Shown here one piece after another: positions 46,923 to 57,382 of a DNA stretch of 64,000 nucleotides. Position 1 is the first letter of the stretch. Every line of letters begins with the position of its first letter. Under the pieces are notes generated by a model. That model had not been told where the DNA came from and made no database searches. It worked only from the letters and a program-made list of their open reading frames with translations. Location: assembly GCA_905182525.1 (NCBI GenBank), contig CAJJBV010000003.1:339153-403152 (forward strand), written 5' to 3'. The translations under genes were made by a program, and so were the position numbers. The stretch is from Cryomorphaceae bacterium (GTDB taxonomy: Bacteria > Bacteroidota > Bacteroidia > Flavobacteriales_D > Parvicellaceae).

Positions 46923-48194
46923 ATGAAAACGGAAATTATTAGGGTTTTAAAATCTTCTTATTTAAAAAATATTTCCACTCAAATATTAGGATCAGGATTA
47001 GCTCAAATATTACCTCTTCTGATAATACCTTTTTTATCTAGAATTTACAGTGCTGAGGAATTTGCTACATACACTTCTTTTATGGCCACTACAGGAATCC
47101 TATCTGTTGCAGTTGGTGGAAGGTATTATTTAGCGATAGTACTACCAAAAACAAATAAGGAAGCTAGATCTGTCTTCACATTAAGTGTTATTTTAACAAT
47201 GTTTTACAGTATTTTGTTGTTATTAATTATATTAATCTATTATAAATTTTTTAACGCTAGTAGTTTTGAAATAAGTTATTTAATTATCCCTTTTTATATA
47301 TTTTTTTATGGATTATGGTTGTCTTTTGTAAACTTTTCAATTAGACTTAAAGAGTTTAAAATTAATGCATTTTCAAAAATTCTTCAATCATTTATAAATT
47401 CTATTTCGAGCATTAGTTTTGGATTAATAAAACTTTCTTTTGGATTAATTATTGGTAGGTTACTAGGAGTTCTATCAGCATCTATATTTTTAAAATTTAA
47501 GTTTAATAAGACATTTGTTTTAGATTCAATAGGTAACTTAAAATATTTTTTGAAGAAATATAGAAACTTCCCTATTTATGGAATTTTACCTTCACTATTA
47601 GACGCAGCTTCTCTTCAAGCTCCAATTTTTGCAATAGAATATTTCTTTACAAAAGAAATATTAGGCCATTTTGGACTTACTATAATGGTTTTATCCGCAC
47701 CTTTAAGTGTTTTAGGGGTAGCTTTTAAAGATGTCTTTTATCAAAAAGTAGCAGAATTATATAATTTAGGGAACGGATTTAAAATAAAGAAAGTATTTTT
47801 AAGTTCTGCCATATTATTATTTATAATAGGAATACCATTAGGATTTATAGTACACTTTTTTGGAGAATATTTATTCGGTTTTATATTTGGAAAAGAATGG
47901 ATTAACTCTGGAAAGTATGCAGAAATATTAATCTTTAGCTTTATAATTAAACTTGTAGTAAGTCCTTTATCCACAATATTTAATATTTTTAATAAGCAAA
48001 GAATTATTTCATTGTGGCAAGGATTGTATTTCATAACCACTTTGACAACAATATTTTTGTCTGTTAGTGTTTTCAAATTAACAATAGATCTATTTTTAGT
48101 TATTTATGTTTTCCATGAATTAGTATTGTATTTAACTTATTTCTATTTACAACTTAATTTAATTAACAAAAATCAACATTTATGTGTGGAATAG
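46923..48194 (+). CDS. Oligosaccharide flippase (Wzx-like, PST family)
   Basis: About 423 residues with around 12 hydrophobic spans: KNISTQILGSGLAQILPLLI, LSRIYSAEEFATYTSFMATT, RYYLAIVLPKTNKEARSVFTL and later PLSTIFNIFNKQRIISLWQG. It flips lipid-linked repeat units across the inner membrane. I prefer the Met at 46923 (MKTEIIRVLKSSYLKN), a normal family start; Met at 46908 adds five residues. The 3' end overlaps the asparagine synthetase gene by 13 bases. Confidence 0.88.
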   Translation: MKTEIIRVLKSSYLKNISTQILGSGLAQILPLLIIPFLSRIYSAEEFATYTSFMATTGILSVAVGGRYYLAIVLPKTNKEARSVFTLSVILTMFYSILLLLIILIYYKFFNASSFEISYLIIPFYIFFYGLWLSFVNFSIRLKEFKINAFSKILQSFINSISSISFGLIKLSFGLIIGRLLGVLSASIFLKFKFNKTFVLDSIGNLKYFLKKYRNFPIYGILPSLLDAASLQAPIFAIEYFFTKEILGHFGLTIMVLSAPLSVLGVAFKDVFYQKVAELYNLGNGFKIKKVFLSSAILLFIIGIPLGFIVHFFGEYLFGFIFGKEWINSGKYAEILIFSFIIKLVVSPLSTIFNIFNKQRIISLWQGLYFITTLTTIFLSVSVFKLTIDLFLVIYVFHELVLYLTYFYLQLNLINKNQHLCVE

Positions 48195-49975
48195 CGGGAA
48201 TTATTTTAAAAGATTTTGCTGGAATAAATAAATCTGACTTGCAATCTATGACAGATAAAATTATCCATAGAGGTCCAGATGGAGAAGGTCATTATATTAA
48301 TAGTAATATTGGTTTAGGACATAGAAGATTAGCAATATTAGACCTTTCAGAAGCTGGTCACCAACCGATGATAGATGAAGAGTTTGTACTAACATATAAC
48401 GGTGAAATATATAATTACTTAGAAATCAAAGAAGAATTAAAAAAATTAGGGCATATTTTTAAAACAGATTCTGATACAGAGGTTATAATTTATGCATATA
48501 AAGAGTGGTCCACAGATTGTGTTTTAAAATTTAATGGAATGTGGGCTTTTGCACTTTATGATAAAACAAAAAAAGAACTTTTTGTAAGCAGAGATAGATT
48601 TGGTATTAAACCTTTTTATTATATAAATAATGAAAAAGGTTTTTATTTTGGTTCTGAAATCAAACAGTTAATACATTTTTTACCAGAAATAAAAGTTAAC
48701 AGGGAAATTTTATTTGATTTTTTATACTTTTCATATCAGCACCATACCAATGGAACTTTTTTTAAAGGAATTGTAAGTATGCCTGCTGGTCATAATTTAA
48801 TTTACAACTTAGATCATAACAAATTTACAATTTCTCAGTATTATAATTTAGCAAAGCCTAAAATAATTGATGCTGATATTGATAAATGTATTGAACTATA
48901 CAAAAAAGAATTTAATAGTGCTATAAATTTGAGATTAAGGTCTGATGTTAAAGTAGGCACTTGCTTAAGTGGTGGATTGGATAGCTCTTATGTTGCAAAA
49001 GTAGCTTCAGAAAAATATAAAGGTAAATTTACAGCAATTACTGGTCAATCTATTGATACTAAAAATGATGAAACCAAGTATGCGAGAATTGTAGCTGAAA
49101 AGCATGGTTTAGAAATGAATGTTACAGCTCCTACTAAAAAAGATTTTTTTAGAGTCTTAGATGATGTTATTTATTTCCAAGAAGAGCCTTTTGGAACACC
49201 CTCAATTGTAATGCAATACTTCGTTATGAAAAAAGCAAAAGAGAAAGGGTGTATTGTTATGTTAGATGGGCAAGGGGGTGATGAAACCTTATTAGGTTAC
49301 GAAAGATATTTTGTGCCATTTTTAAAAACCATTAAACCCCCATTTGAAAGAATTAAAATATTTAAACAATTATCAAATAATTCAAAACTTTCAATGAAAG
49401 AATTATTTTCTTATTATGTTTATTTTAGTATTCCTTTTATAAGGAATTATGTTCTTAAATATAAAGGAAAATATATTCTAAAGAAGAATAAAAAATATTT
49501 CAACTTTAGTATTTCTTCTAACTTTATTAGAGCATCAAAAAATTTATTCAATTTACAAAAACATGAAATTACAAAAATTCAATTACAAAAATTATTAAAA
49601 TTTGAAGATAGAAATTCAATGGCTCACTCTGTAGAAGCAAGAGTTCCGTTCATCGATTATAAATTATTAGAACTAGCTTTGTCAATTCCGATAAATTATA
49701 AAATCAAGGATGGATGGAGCAAATATATTTTAAGACGGTGTTTTGGGCAAAATGAACCAAAAGAAATAGTTTGGAGAAAAAATAAATTTGGTTTTGAAGC
49801 TCCAACTGATATATGGATGGAAAACAAAGAATTTTTCATAGACGAAATTAAAAGTTCTACTTTTTTGTCAAAAATTATTGACAAGGGCAAAGTAAACAAA
49901 GAGTTTGATAATCATACACTTTGGAAATTGTATAGTGTTTCAAAATGGTCTGAAAAATTTAATGTTAAGTTTTAA
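48182..49975 (+). CDS. asnB: Glutamine-hydrolysing asparagine synthetase in a polysaccharide operon
   Basis: A 597-residue enzyme. MCGIAGIIL puts the catalytic Cys at position 2 of the glutaminase domain, followed by HRGPDGEGHY, NGEIYNYLEIKEEL and KPFYYINNEKGFYFGSEIK. The synthetase domain has SGGLDSSYVAKVASEKYKGK (PP-loop SGGxDS), MLDGQGGDETLLGYERY and SVEARVPFIDYKL. In glycan loci such proteins amidate sugar carboxyl groups or make Asn, and here it lies between wzx and wzy. A second, partial copy ends the window. Confidence 0.92.
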   Translation: MCGIAGIILKDFAGINKSDLQSMTDKIIHRGPDGEGHYINSNIGLGHRRLAILDLSEAGHQPMIDEEFVLTYNGEIYNYLEIKEELKKLGHIFKTDSDTEVIIYAYKEWSTDCVLKFNGMWAFALYDKTKKELFVSRDRFGIKPFYYINNEKGFYFGSEIKQLIHFLPEIKVNREILFDFLYFSYQHHTNGTFFKGIVSMPAGHNLIYNLDHNKFTISQYYNLAKPKIIDADIDKCIELYKKEFNSAINLRLRSDVKVGTCLSGGLDSSYVAKVASEKYKGKFTAITGQSIDTKNDETKYARIVAEKHGLEMNVTAPTKKDFFRVLDDVIYFQEEPFGTPSIVMQYFVMKKAKEKGCIVMLDGQGGDETLLGYERYFVPFLKTIKPPFERIKIFKQLSNNSKLSMKELFSYYVYFSIPFIRNYVLKYKGKYILKKNKKYFNFSISSNFIRASKNLFNLQKHEITKIQLQKLLKFEDRNSMAHSVEARVPFIDYKLLELALSIPINYKIKDGWSKYILRRCFGQNEPKEIVWRKNKFGFEAPTDIWMENKEFFIDEIKSSTFLSKIIDKGKVNKEFDNHTLWKLYSVSKWSEKFNVKF

Positions 49976-51240
49976 TGCAGATTTTAATTAATAAAAATAA
50001 GTTTCAAATTCTAATATTATTAGTCATTTTGTTTATTGTATTGAGTTTAGTTTATACGTTTTTTGTTGTAGAAAACTATAGTTATATGGGGTTTTCATCT
50101 AACTTTAGTTTTAGTAGACTACTTGTATCTTTCTCTATTCTTTCATTTACTTTATTTTTAATTAGTTACGTTAAAATTAATGACTTTATTTATTTTATTG
50201 GAATTATTTATTTTGTTTTAGCTATAATCCCTTCATCAATAACCTATTCTAATCAATTAATTAGTGTTTCTATTTTATTTTCTCATTATTTTATTTTTTA
50301 TTCAATTTTTTTAATTGGAAATTATATACATTTCCCTGTTAAGTTATTTTCTATAAAAGAAAATAATAAATTAATATTAGTTGTTTTATTTAGTTTTATA
50401 ATGATTATTCCATTTATCATAAAATTTTTTCCTCATATTAACCTTAAAAATTTACTACTGCAAGATATTTATGAAACTAGAGCTATTCAAAAAAAAATAA
50501 ATACTCCATATTATGGATATACATATAGTATCTTGTGTAAGGTGTTTGTTCCAATATTAATAGTTTATTCTATAGTTTATAAAAACTATAAAATACTTTT
50601 ATTTGGATTTTTTTTACTTATTTTTCTTTTCCTTTGTGGTGCTCATAAATCTGTTTTGTTAGGTTCTATTTTGTTAGTTTTCTTTTATTTTGGAAATGTA
50701 ATTAATAAATTGAAGATGTTTTTGAGCTTAACTATTATAATAATTATAGCCTCTTATGTTTTTTACGTTATTAATAATGAATCGTTACTTCCATTATCAA
50801 TATTTGCTAGAAGAGCTTTTTTTGTTCCTTCTTTATTGGATAGCTTTTATTTTGATTTTTTTGAAGACAACCCTCTTTATTGGTCTGGGTCAATTGGCAG
50901 AAATTTTATTGAATATAGTTATGATAAACCTGTTCCTTATATAATAGGTGAAGTATATTTTAGTGACCCTGAAATGGCAGCTAATAATGGTATAGTTAGT
51001 GATGGATTTTCTAATGCTGGGTTTTTAGGGGTAATTATTAATGGGTTGTTTTTGGGTTTTTATATGTCTGTTATAAAATCTTTAAATATTAGTCATAAAT
51101 TTTATGGTTTATACTTTTTATTATTGATAAGCATAATTAGTAGTTCATTACCCGTTGTATTATTAACTCATAGCGGAATAGCTTTATTAATTTTTGCTTT
51201 AATATTTCAAAAAAATACATCTAAATTCGATTCGCTTTAA
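49975..51240 (+). CDS. O-antigen/exopolysaccharide polymerase (Wzy-like)
   Basis: A 421-residue membrane protein with about ten hydrophobic spans and a large external loop (FEDNPLYWSGSIGRNFIEYS ... VPYIIGEVYFSDPEMAANNG). It has no classic motif, as usual for Wzy. Position directly after wzx/asnB and before glycosyltransferases, with one-base overlaps at both ends, supports the assignment. Confidence 0.75.
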   Translation: MQILINKNKFQILILLVILFIVLSLVYTFFVVENYSYMGFSSNFSFSRLLVSFSILSFTLFLISYVKINDFIYFIGIIYFVLAIIPSSITYSNQLISVSILFSHYFIFYSIFLIGNYIHFPVKLFSIKENNKLILVVLFSFIMIIPFIIKFFPHINLKNLLLQDIYETRAIQKKINTPYYGYTYSILCKVFVPILIVYSIVYKNYKILLFGFFLLIFLFLCGAHKSVLLGSILLVFFYFGNVINKLKMFLSLTIIIIIASYVFYVINNESLLPLSIFARRAFFVPSLLDSFYFDFFEDNPLYWSGSIGRNFIEYSYDKPVPYIIGEVYFSDPEMAANNGIVSDGFSNAGFLGVIINGLFLGFYMSVIKSLNISHKFYGLYFLLLISIISSSLPVVLLTHSGIALLIFALIFQKNTSKFDSL

Positions 51241-52346
51241 TGAAAAATATCTGCCATATTACAACTGTTCATTCAAGGTATGATACGAGAATATTCTTAA
51301 AAGAATGTATAAGCTTAACTAAGCTATATAAAGTGTTCTTAATTGTAGCTGATGGGCTGGGAGATGAAGTTAAAAATAATGTGCATATTTATGACATAGG
51401 ATTAAGACAAAGCTCTCGTTTAAAAAGAGCAAGAATAGATAGTAGAAAAGCATTTAAAAAAGCGGTCAAAATAAATTGTGACCTTTATCACTTTCATGAT
51501 CCAGAGCTAATCCCGATTAGCTTAAAAATTAAGAAGATAGGCAAAAAAGTCATATTTGATGCACATGAAGATTTACCAAGACAAATTTTAAGTAAACCCT
51601 ATTTAAACAAAGCTCTATCATTAGTCTTCTCTAAGATTATTTTTTTTTATGAATCTTATTCTTGTCCTAGGTTTGACTACATAATTGCAGCTACACCATT
51701 TATAAGAACCAAATTTTTAAAAATAAATTCAAATAGCGAGGTTATTAATAATTTTCCAATTTTAGGAGAGCTAAGTAATAATGTTAAATGGTCTGATAAA
51801 AAAAACGTAATTTCTTTTGTTGGAGGAATAACAAAAATTAGAGGTATTAAAGAACTTTTAGAGGCGATTAAAATCTCTGAATTTGATTTCAAGCTTAAAC
51901 TTATAGGGGAGTTTTCTCCAATTAAATTTAAGGAAGAACTTGGTGGATTATTAAAACATGAAAAAGTAAATTTTCTAGGTTATTTAAGTCGAATTGAAGT
52001 GGCATCTTATCTTAAGCAATCTAAAATAGGAATTGTCACCTTTTTACCATCTCCAAATCATATTGATTCACAACCAAATAAAATGTTTGAATATATGTCT
52101 GCTGGTATCCCTGTAGTTTCTTCGAACTTCCCTCTTTGGAAAGAGATTGTAGAAGGAAATAATTGTGGGCTTACGGTCGATCCAAGAGACCCAAAAGAAA
52201 TTTCTGGTGCAATTGAAAAGTTATTATCTAATGATAAACTAGCTGAAGAGATGGGGCAAAATGGTAAAAAGGCTGTTTTTGAAAAATATAATTGGGGAAT
52301 TGAAGAAAAAAAATTATTGGATATTTATAAAGAGATATTAAAATGA
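51240..52346 (+). CDS. Glycosyltransferase family 4
   Basis: A 368-residue GT-B fold enzyme. The N-terminal half has ICHITTVHSRYDTRIFLKEC and FHDPELIPISLKIKKIGKKV and DAHEDLPRQILSKPYLN. The C-terminal half has SFVGGITKIRGIKELLEA and the donor-binding pattern PNKMFEYMSAGIPVVSSNFP (E of FEYM) and GLTVDPRDPKEISGAI. The first gene overlap is one base and the next (wecB) is four. It transfers a sugar from a nucleotide donor, with specificity unknown. Confidence 0.9.
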   Translation: MKNICHITTVHSRYDTRIFLKECISLTKLYKVFLIVADGLGDEVKNNVHIYDIGLRQSSRLKRARIDSRKAFKKAVKINCDLYHFHDPELIPISLKIKKIGKKVIFDAHEDLPRQILSKPYLNKALSLVFSKIIFFYESYSCPRFDYIIAATPFIRTKFLKINSNSEVINNFPILGELSNNVKWSDKKNVISFVGGITKIRGIKELLEAIKISEFDFKLKLIGEFSPIKFKEELGGLLKHEKVNFLGYLSRIEVASYLKQSKIGIVTFLPSPNHIDSQPNKMFEYMSAGIPVVSSNFPLWKEIVEGNNCGLTVDPRDPKEISGAIEKLLSNDKLAEEMGQNGKKAVFEKYNWGIEEKKLLDIYKEILK

Positions 52347-53419
52347 AAATTATAACTATTGTTGGGGCCAGACCTCAGTTTATTAAGGCTGCGGCACTGA
52401 GTAGAGAATTCTTAAAACACAATCACATTAACGAAATTATTGTTCATACAGGGCAACATTTTGATGCTAATATGTCTGATGTTTTTTTTGAGCAAATGGA
52501 AATTCCTAAACCTCGTTACAATCTTGACATAAATGGTCTAGGCCATGGGGCTATGACGGGTCAAATGTTAGAAAAAATTGAAAAAGTTTTAATTACCGAA
52601 ACCCCTGAATGGGTTTTAGTTTATGGCGATACCAACTCAACCATAGCCGGGGCTTTAGCTGCTAAAAAATTACATATAAAAGTAGCCCATGTAGAAGCTG
52701 GATTGAGATCTTTTAATATGGCTATGCCAGAGGAAATAAATAGAATATTAACTGATAGGATTTCTGATTTATTATTTTGCCCGACAGATTCTGCAATTGA
52801 GAACCTTAATAAAGAAGGGTATAATAATTTAGATTCTACTTTATTAAAGTCTGGTGATGTTATGCAGGATGCTGCCTTATTCTATAGCAAAAAAGCACAA
52901 GCTCCTAGATTTTTAGTTCCGGAACAATTTATTTTATGTACTATCCATAGAGCTGAGAATACAGATAATGATAAAAGATTATCCTCTATACTTTCTGGGT
53001 TAAACATTATTGCTAAATCAAATCCTGTTATTTTGCCTTTACACCCTAGAACAAAAAATATCATCAATAAAGGCAGTTTTGATATTAATAATTTAACAAT
53101 TGTTGAGCCACTAGGGTATCTTGAAATGGTGTATCTAATTAAAAAATCTAAATTAGTAATGACCGATAGCGGAGGATTACAAAAAGAAGCTTTCTTTTTT
53201 AAGAAACCGTGCATAACATTAAGAGATGAAACTGAATGGGTTGAGTTGGTAAATGGAGGGTTTAATACTTTAGTTGGTGCTAATGAACAATTAATTATCA
53301 AAGCTTTTGAAAAACAAAATTACGATATTGACTTTAATATTAATTTATATGGAAATGGAACAGCTAGTGAATTTATTTTTAAATCAATCATAGAGTTTCA
53401 AAATGAATCGTATAAATAA
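52343..53419 (+). CDS. wecB: UDP-N-acetylglucosamine 2-epimerase (non-hydrolysing)
   Basis: A 358-residue enzyme interconverting UDP-GlcNAc and UDP-ManNAc. The N-terminus reads IITIVGARPQFIKAAALSRE, then VHTGQHFDANMSDVFFEQM, VYGDTNSTIAGALAAKKLHI, HVEAGLRSFNMAMPEEINR (acidic and basic active-site residues), RAENTDNDKRLSSIL and DSGGLQKEAFFFKKP. All canonical blocks are present at normal length. It supplies ManNAc-type precursors for the adjacent glycosyltransferases. Confidence 0.95.
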   Translation: MKIITIVGARPQFIKAAALSREFLKHNHINEIIVHTGQHFDANMSDVFFEQMEIPKPRYNLDINGLGHGAMTGQMLEKIEKVLITETPEWVLVYGDTNSTIAGALAAKKLHIKVAHVEAGLRSFNMAMPEEINRILTDRISDLLFCPTDSAIENLNKEGYNNLDSTLLKSGDVMQDAALFYSKKAQAPRFLVPEQFILCTIHRAENTDNDKRLSSILSGLNIIAKSNPVILPLHPRTKNIINKGSFDINNLTIVEPLGYLEMVYLIKKSKLVMTDSGGLQKEAFFFKKPCITLRDETEWVELVNGGFNTLVGANEQLIIKAFEKQNYDIDFNINLYGNGTASEFIFKSIIEFQNESYK

Positions 53420-54620
53420 TTCTATTTGGTATATTTCTAAATATGGATCCATTAGTAATAATTTTGGCCCTACGAGAATATTTGGTTATTCAAAATGGTT
53501 TGCAAAATTAGGGTACGATGTAACAATGATATATTCTAAATCTAATGGGCTCAATAATTTAAAACAAAACAATCTTTATTATATTACTCGACATCAGGGC
53601 TTTAAACAAGTTCAAATTAATGGCGCGAATATAACTTTAGGATTTTCTTTTAAAAGAGCCTTGACATGGTTAATTTTTGAAATAAATTTATTCCGATACT
53701 TAACCAAACAAAAAAATTATCCAAGTATAGTTATTATTTCTTCTTTATCTTTGTTCACCATTTTGAATGGTTTATATTTAAAGCGTAAGGGCGCTAAGCT
53801 TATTTTTGAAGTGAGAGATATTTGGCCTTTTAGCTTGCAAGAATTAAAAGGGCTTTCAAAATTTAATGTTTTTATCAAGTTCTTATCTCTTTTTGAAAAA
53901 CTAGCCTATAAAAAGTCTAATATAATTATTGGTACTATGCCTAATTTAAAACAGCATGTCTTTTCCATAATTAAAAGATCAAATAAGGTTTTTTATATTC
54001 CTATGGCGTTTGATAAATCTCTTTATAAAGATGATGATTTACCTTTAAAATTAATTGACAAAATTCCTAAAAATAAATTCTTAGTTGGGTATGCTGGAAG
54101 TATTGGGAATGCTAATATGATTCAAAATATAATTGACACTGCAATAAATACACAAGTTAAATATAAAAATATATATTATCTAATCCTTGGAGACGGCCCT
54201 TTAAGAAACAGCTTTGAAAAAAATAACACCTCTCCAAATGTGATTTTTTTAGGGAAAACTACAAAGAATAAAGTTCCTTCTTTCTTAAGATTATGTCATG
54301 TGTTAATTAATCCTTGGGCAAACAAAAAAATTTATGAGTTTGGAGTATCCCCAAATAAATGGATTGATTATATGTACTCTGCTAAACCAATAATTGTCTC
54401 ATATAGTGGATATAAGTCATTAATAAATGATGCTGGATGTGGAGAGTTTGTTGAAGCTGAAAATATAAAAGCATTATCAAATAAAATATTAGAATATTCA
54501 AGAATGCCCAAAAAAGAATTAGATCATATTGGGCAAAAAGGGAAAAGTTATCTTGAAGAAAATTTAACTTATGAGATTTTAGCCAAAAAATATTTAACTA
54601 TTATTTTAGAAAATGAATAG
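53403..54620 (+). CDS. Glycosyltransferase family 4 (WbuB-like)
   Basis: A 405-residue GT-B enzyme. NFGPTRIFGYSKWFAKLGYD is a typical acceptor-side start, FEVRDIWPFSLQELKGLSKF the middle signature, and VGYAGSIGNANMI plus SPNKWIDYMYSAKPIIVSYSG the donor half. WbuB-type enzymes often sit directly upstream of an initiating sugar transferase, as here (eight-base overlap). It overlaps wecB by 17 bases. Confidence 0.9.
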   Translation: MNRINNSIWYISKYGSISNNFGPTRIFGYSKWFAKLGYDVTMIYSKSNGLNNLKQNNLYYITRHQGFKQVQINGANITLGFSFKRALTWLIFEINLFRYLTKQKNYPSIVIISSLSLFTILNGLYLKRKGAKLIFEVRDIWPFSLQELKGLSKFNVFIKFLSLFEKLAYKKSNIIIGTMPNLKQHVFSIIKRSNKVFYIPMAFDKSLYKDDDLPLKLIDKIPKNKFLVGYAGSIGNANMIQNIIDTAINTQVKYKNIYYLILGDGPLRNSFEKNNTSPNVIFLGKTTKNKVPSFLRLCHVLINPWANKKIYEFGVSPNKWIDYMYSAKPIIVSYSGYKSLINDAGCGEFVEAENIKALSNKILEYSRMPKKELDHIGQKGKSYLEENLTYEILAKKYLTIILENE

Positions 54621-55164
54621 AATTTTAGCTCTAGTAATACTTGTTTTTTTAAGCCCCTTATTTCTTGTGGTTTCAATATTTATTTTGATTGACGATGGAT
54701 TCCCAGTTTTATTTTCTCAAAAAAGGATTGGAATTAATTATTCATTTTTTAAGATGTATAAATTTAGAAGTATGAAAAAATCAACTCCAAATATTGCAAC
54801 TCATCTTTTAACTAACTCTGAAAAATACGTATTGAGAGTAGGCAGGATAATTAGAAAATTAAGTTTAGATGAATTGCCAAATCTTTTAAATATTGTTAAA
54901 GGAGAAATGGTTTTTATAGGGCCAAGGCCAGCATTGTATAACCAAGATGATTTAATGAAACTAAGAATTGAAGCTGGAGTAGACAAATTAAAACCAGGAT
55001 TAACAGGGTGGGCTCAGATTAATGGCAGAGATGAAATTAGTTTAGAAGACAAAGTCAAACTAGAGAAATATTACATAGTCAACAAGTCAATATTTCTAGA
55101 TATAAAAATCTTTTTCTTGACATTCAGCACTGTTTTTTTAAAAAGCAAAAATATATCTCATTAA
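54613..55164 (+). CDS. Initiating sugar-phosphate transferase (PglC/WcaJ C-terminal type)
   Basis: A 183-residue membrane-associated enzyme that links the first sugar-1-phosphate to undecaprenyl phosphate. A hydrophobic reentrant helix (ILALVILVFLSPLFLVVSIF) is followed by QKRIGINYSFFKMYKFRSMK, KLSLDELPNLLNIVKGEMVF, GPRPALYNQDDLMKLR and KPGLTGWAQINGRDEISLED. It is short like PglC and lacks the WbaP/WcaJ N-terminal domain. This is the last gene of the plus-strand polysaccharide operon. Confidence 0.93.
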   Translation: MNRILALVILVFLSPLFLVVSIFILIDDGFPVLFSQKRIGINYSFFKMYKFRSMKKSTPNIATHLLTNSEKYVLRVGRIIRKLSLDELPNLLNIVKGEMVFIGPRPALYNQDDLMKLRIEAGVDKLKPGLTGWAQINGRDEISLEDKVKLEKYYIVNKSIFLDIKIFFLTFSTVFLKSKNISH

Positions 55165-55192
55165 TAACATCAAGAATCAAAATATTTGTAAT

Positions 55193-55226
55193 TACTAAAA
55201 TTATTTTAGTATAAAAAATTTATACT
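55193..55226. terminator. Two overlapping hairpins between convergent genes
   Basis: TACTAAAA/TTTTAGTA (55193-55211) and AGTATAAA/TTTATACT (55208-55226) are both perfect 8-base stems with 3-base loops. They share AGTA, so only one can form at a time. The location between the sugar transferase stop and the minus-strand peptidase stop suggests bidirectional termination. Confidence 0.5.
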
Positions 55227-55260
55227 CTTTCAAAATATAGTCAGAATAAATTTTCAAGAA

Positions 55261-57296
55261 CTAATCTAAATTTGAATACATTTTAGCATAATAAAGCATT
55301 TGCTCTACAAAATTCTGATTATTCTCTATAATTACATCTAAAATCTCTCCTTTATCACCAGTTTGTAATTTAAATACTGGATTGACAAACCCACCATAAG
55401 GTGCCTTATCTAAAGGTTTGGTTCTTTCTAAAACTTGAGCGTGAACTTCTTGATCAACATTAACGCCATAAGTTTCAACCAGGTCTTTACCTGCATTATA
55501 ATCTCCTTCGGATTTAATTCTTTGAATCTCTCTTAAAAGCTCGCCAAAAAGATTTCTTAGTTTGTCGTAATCATTAATTTCATAATATACTTTATCCCCT
55601 TTAAGAACTTTTTCTATTACATTTTCTTTACTCCCTTTTTCTATCGCCCAAGAAGCGACCAATTGCCTATTTTGCATGTGTTCTTCTTGAATTTTATTGC
55701 CCAAGTCTATTCTAATTAATTGAGCCAGCATTCCGTTTCGTATATAATTGTCGTAGGAAGCCTTTCCAACGTCCAGTGTGGTAATCAAACCTAAATCTAT
55801 AAGCATAGAGTCCATTAAATAATATAAGCCCACTAAATCGGCTCTAGCTTCTTCTAGGGTGCTTGCATAATTTTTTAAAGTTTCTGATGGCTGGCCCACT
55901 CCTTGGTTTATTTGACCAGACGCATGACCTACTACTTCATGCAATGCAGTATGCAGTTTCCCTGCTAAATATCCGTGCTTTTTAGACAGCTCAATTTCTA
56001 TTTCATCATGAGCAAACTCTTCTAACATTCCAGGACCAGAGGCTTTGTCGTAAGCAGCAATAATATTTCCTAAACTAACTGATTTCGATCCATGTTCTTC
56101 TCTAATCCAGTTGTTGTTGGGTAAATTAACTCCTATTGGTGTAGATGGAGAAGCGTCTCCTGATTCACTCGCTACTTGAACCACTTTATAACTTACTCCT
56201 TTTACATTCTTTTTCTTGTGACTTTCTGTTAATGGAGAATTGTCTTCAAACCACTGTGCATTTTGTGTAACTACTTGCATTTGCTTAGAAGCTTCAAAAT
56301 CTGTGATTTGTACTATACTTTCATATGAAGCTCTTTTTCCAATGGCGTCTCCATAAGTTTCTATAAAGCCGTTGATCCAGTCTATATCTCCATCGGTTGA
56401 CTTTGCCCAAAGAATACTGTATTCGTCCCAAGTTCTTAAATCTCCCGTTTTATAGTACTCTACAAGCTTATCAAGCGCTGCTTTTTGATCTTCATTTTCA
56501 GCAACTTGACTAGCCAGTTCTAAATTATAAATTATTTTGTCAATTGCTTTGCCATACTTCCCCCCAGATTTCCAAACATCTTCTTTTAGATGTATCATTG
56601 AGTAAAACTCAAGTGAAGAATTCAATCCATATTCTATCGGTCTAGGATCTAGAGTATCTATTTTTATATTGTAAAATTCTTCTACCATTTTTAGTGTCAC
56701 CCCTTCACCATAAAAATTATTTGCCGAAGCGACTATCATATCAACAGTTGGGTCTTTAACTTTTCTTTTACTATCTGTTTCACTATTAAAAATTATATTT
56801 TTGCCTCATCACTAATTATAGCCCCTGTTTCATTTAAAAGACCATCAAAATATTCTTTACCGAATTTAGGAGTGAATTTTTCCATTCCATAGTGGTGGTG
56901 AATTCCATTGGCAAACCATATTTGCTTTATGTAAGTCATAAAAAAATACCAATCGTCAGTTTCTTTATCCCCCATGAAATTTGCAACTATAGATTCCAAA
57001 CAGCGTCTTATTTCTAAATTAAAAGCATTATTCTGATCGTAAATAATATCTCTTCCGCTAAGGCCAGCTTCAGATAAATAATAAACTAACTTTTTTTGAT
57101 CAAGTGATAACTGATCAAAGTCTTTAATGTCGTATCGTAATACTTGAACATCTGCAAACCTATCGACTTGTCTATCATTAGGTGCTTGTCTAACAACTTT
57201 AGTTATTTCTTGGCTATTATCTTGACTTTGCTCGTTACAAGAAGAGATCAAGATTAAAGAAAGAATTAGAGTAATTAAATTTATTTTTTTAATCAT
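55261..57296 (-). CDS. Dipeptidyl-peptidase III (M49) lipoprotein (one frameshift)
   Basis: About 678 residues. The signal NLITLILSLILISSC has a lipobox, so it is exported and lipidated. The M49 zinc motif is HEVVGHASGQINQG, matching HExxGH of the family, and the second ligand region is EEARADLVGLYYLMD. DPP III removes dipeptides from peptide N-termini. The frame is lost at about 56785: SDEAKI hits a stop, while the adjacent frame continues IFNSETDSKRKVKDPTVDMIV into MIVASANNFYGEGVT. One base error explains it. It lies convergent to the plus-strand polysaccharide operon and separates the two glycan blocks. Confidence 0.87.
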
Positions 57297-57382
57297 TTTT
57301 ATTTTTTAAGGTTGTTTTTTATCACGAATATCAAAATGAATTAATTAAAGATAAAAATAAACTCATAAAGATTGTAAGTCTA

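Noticed and set aside
45804..55164. Mobile element or genomic island with integrase in the polysaccharide region
   Set aside because: No transposase, integrase, terminal repeats or attachment duplication were seen; only glycan genes are present.
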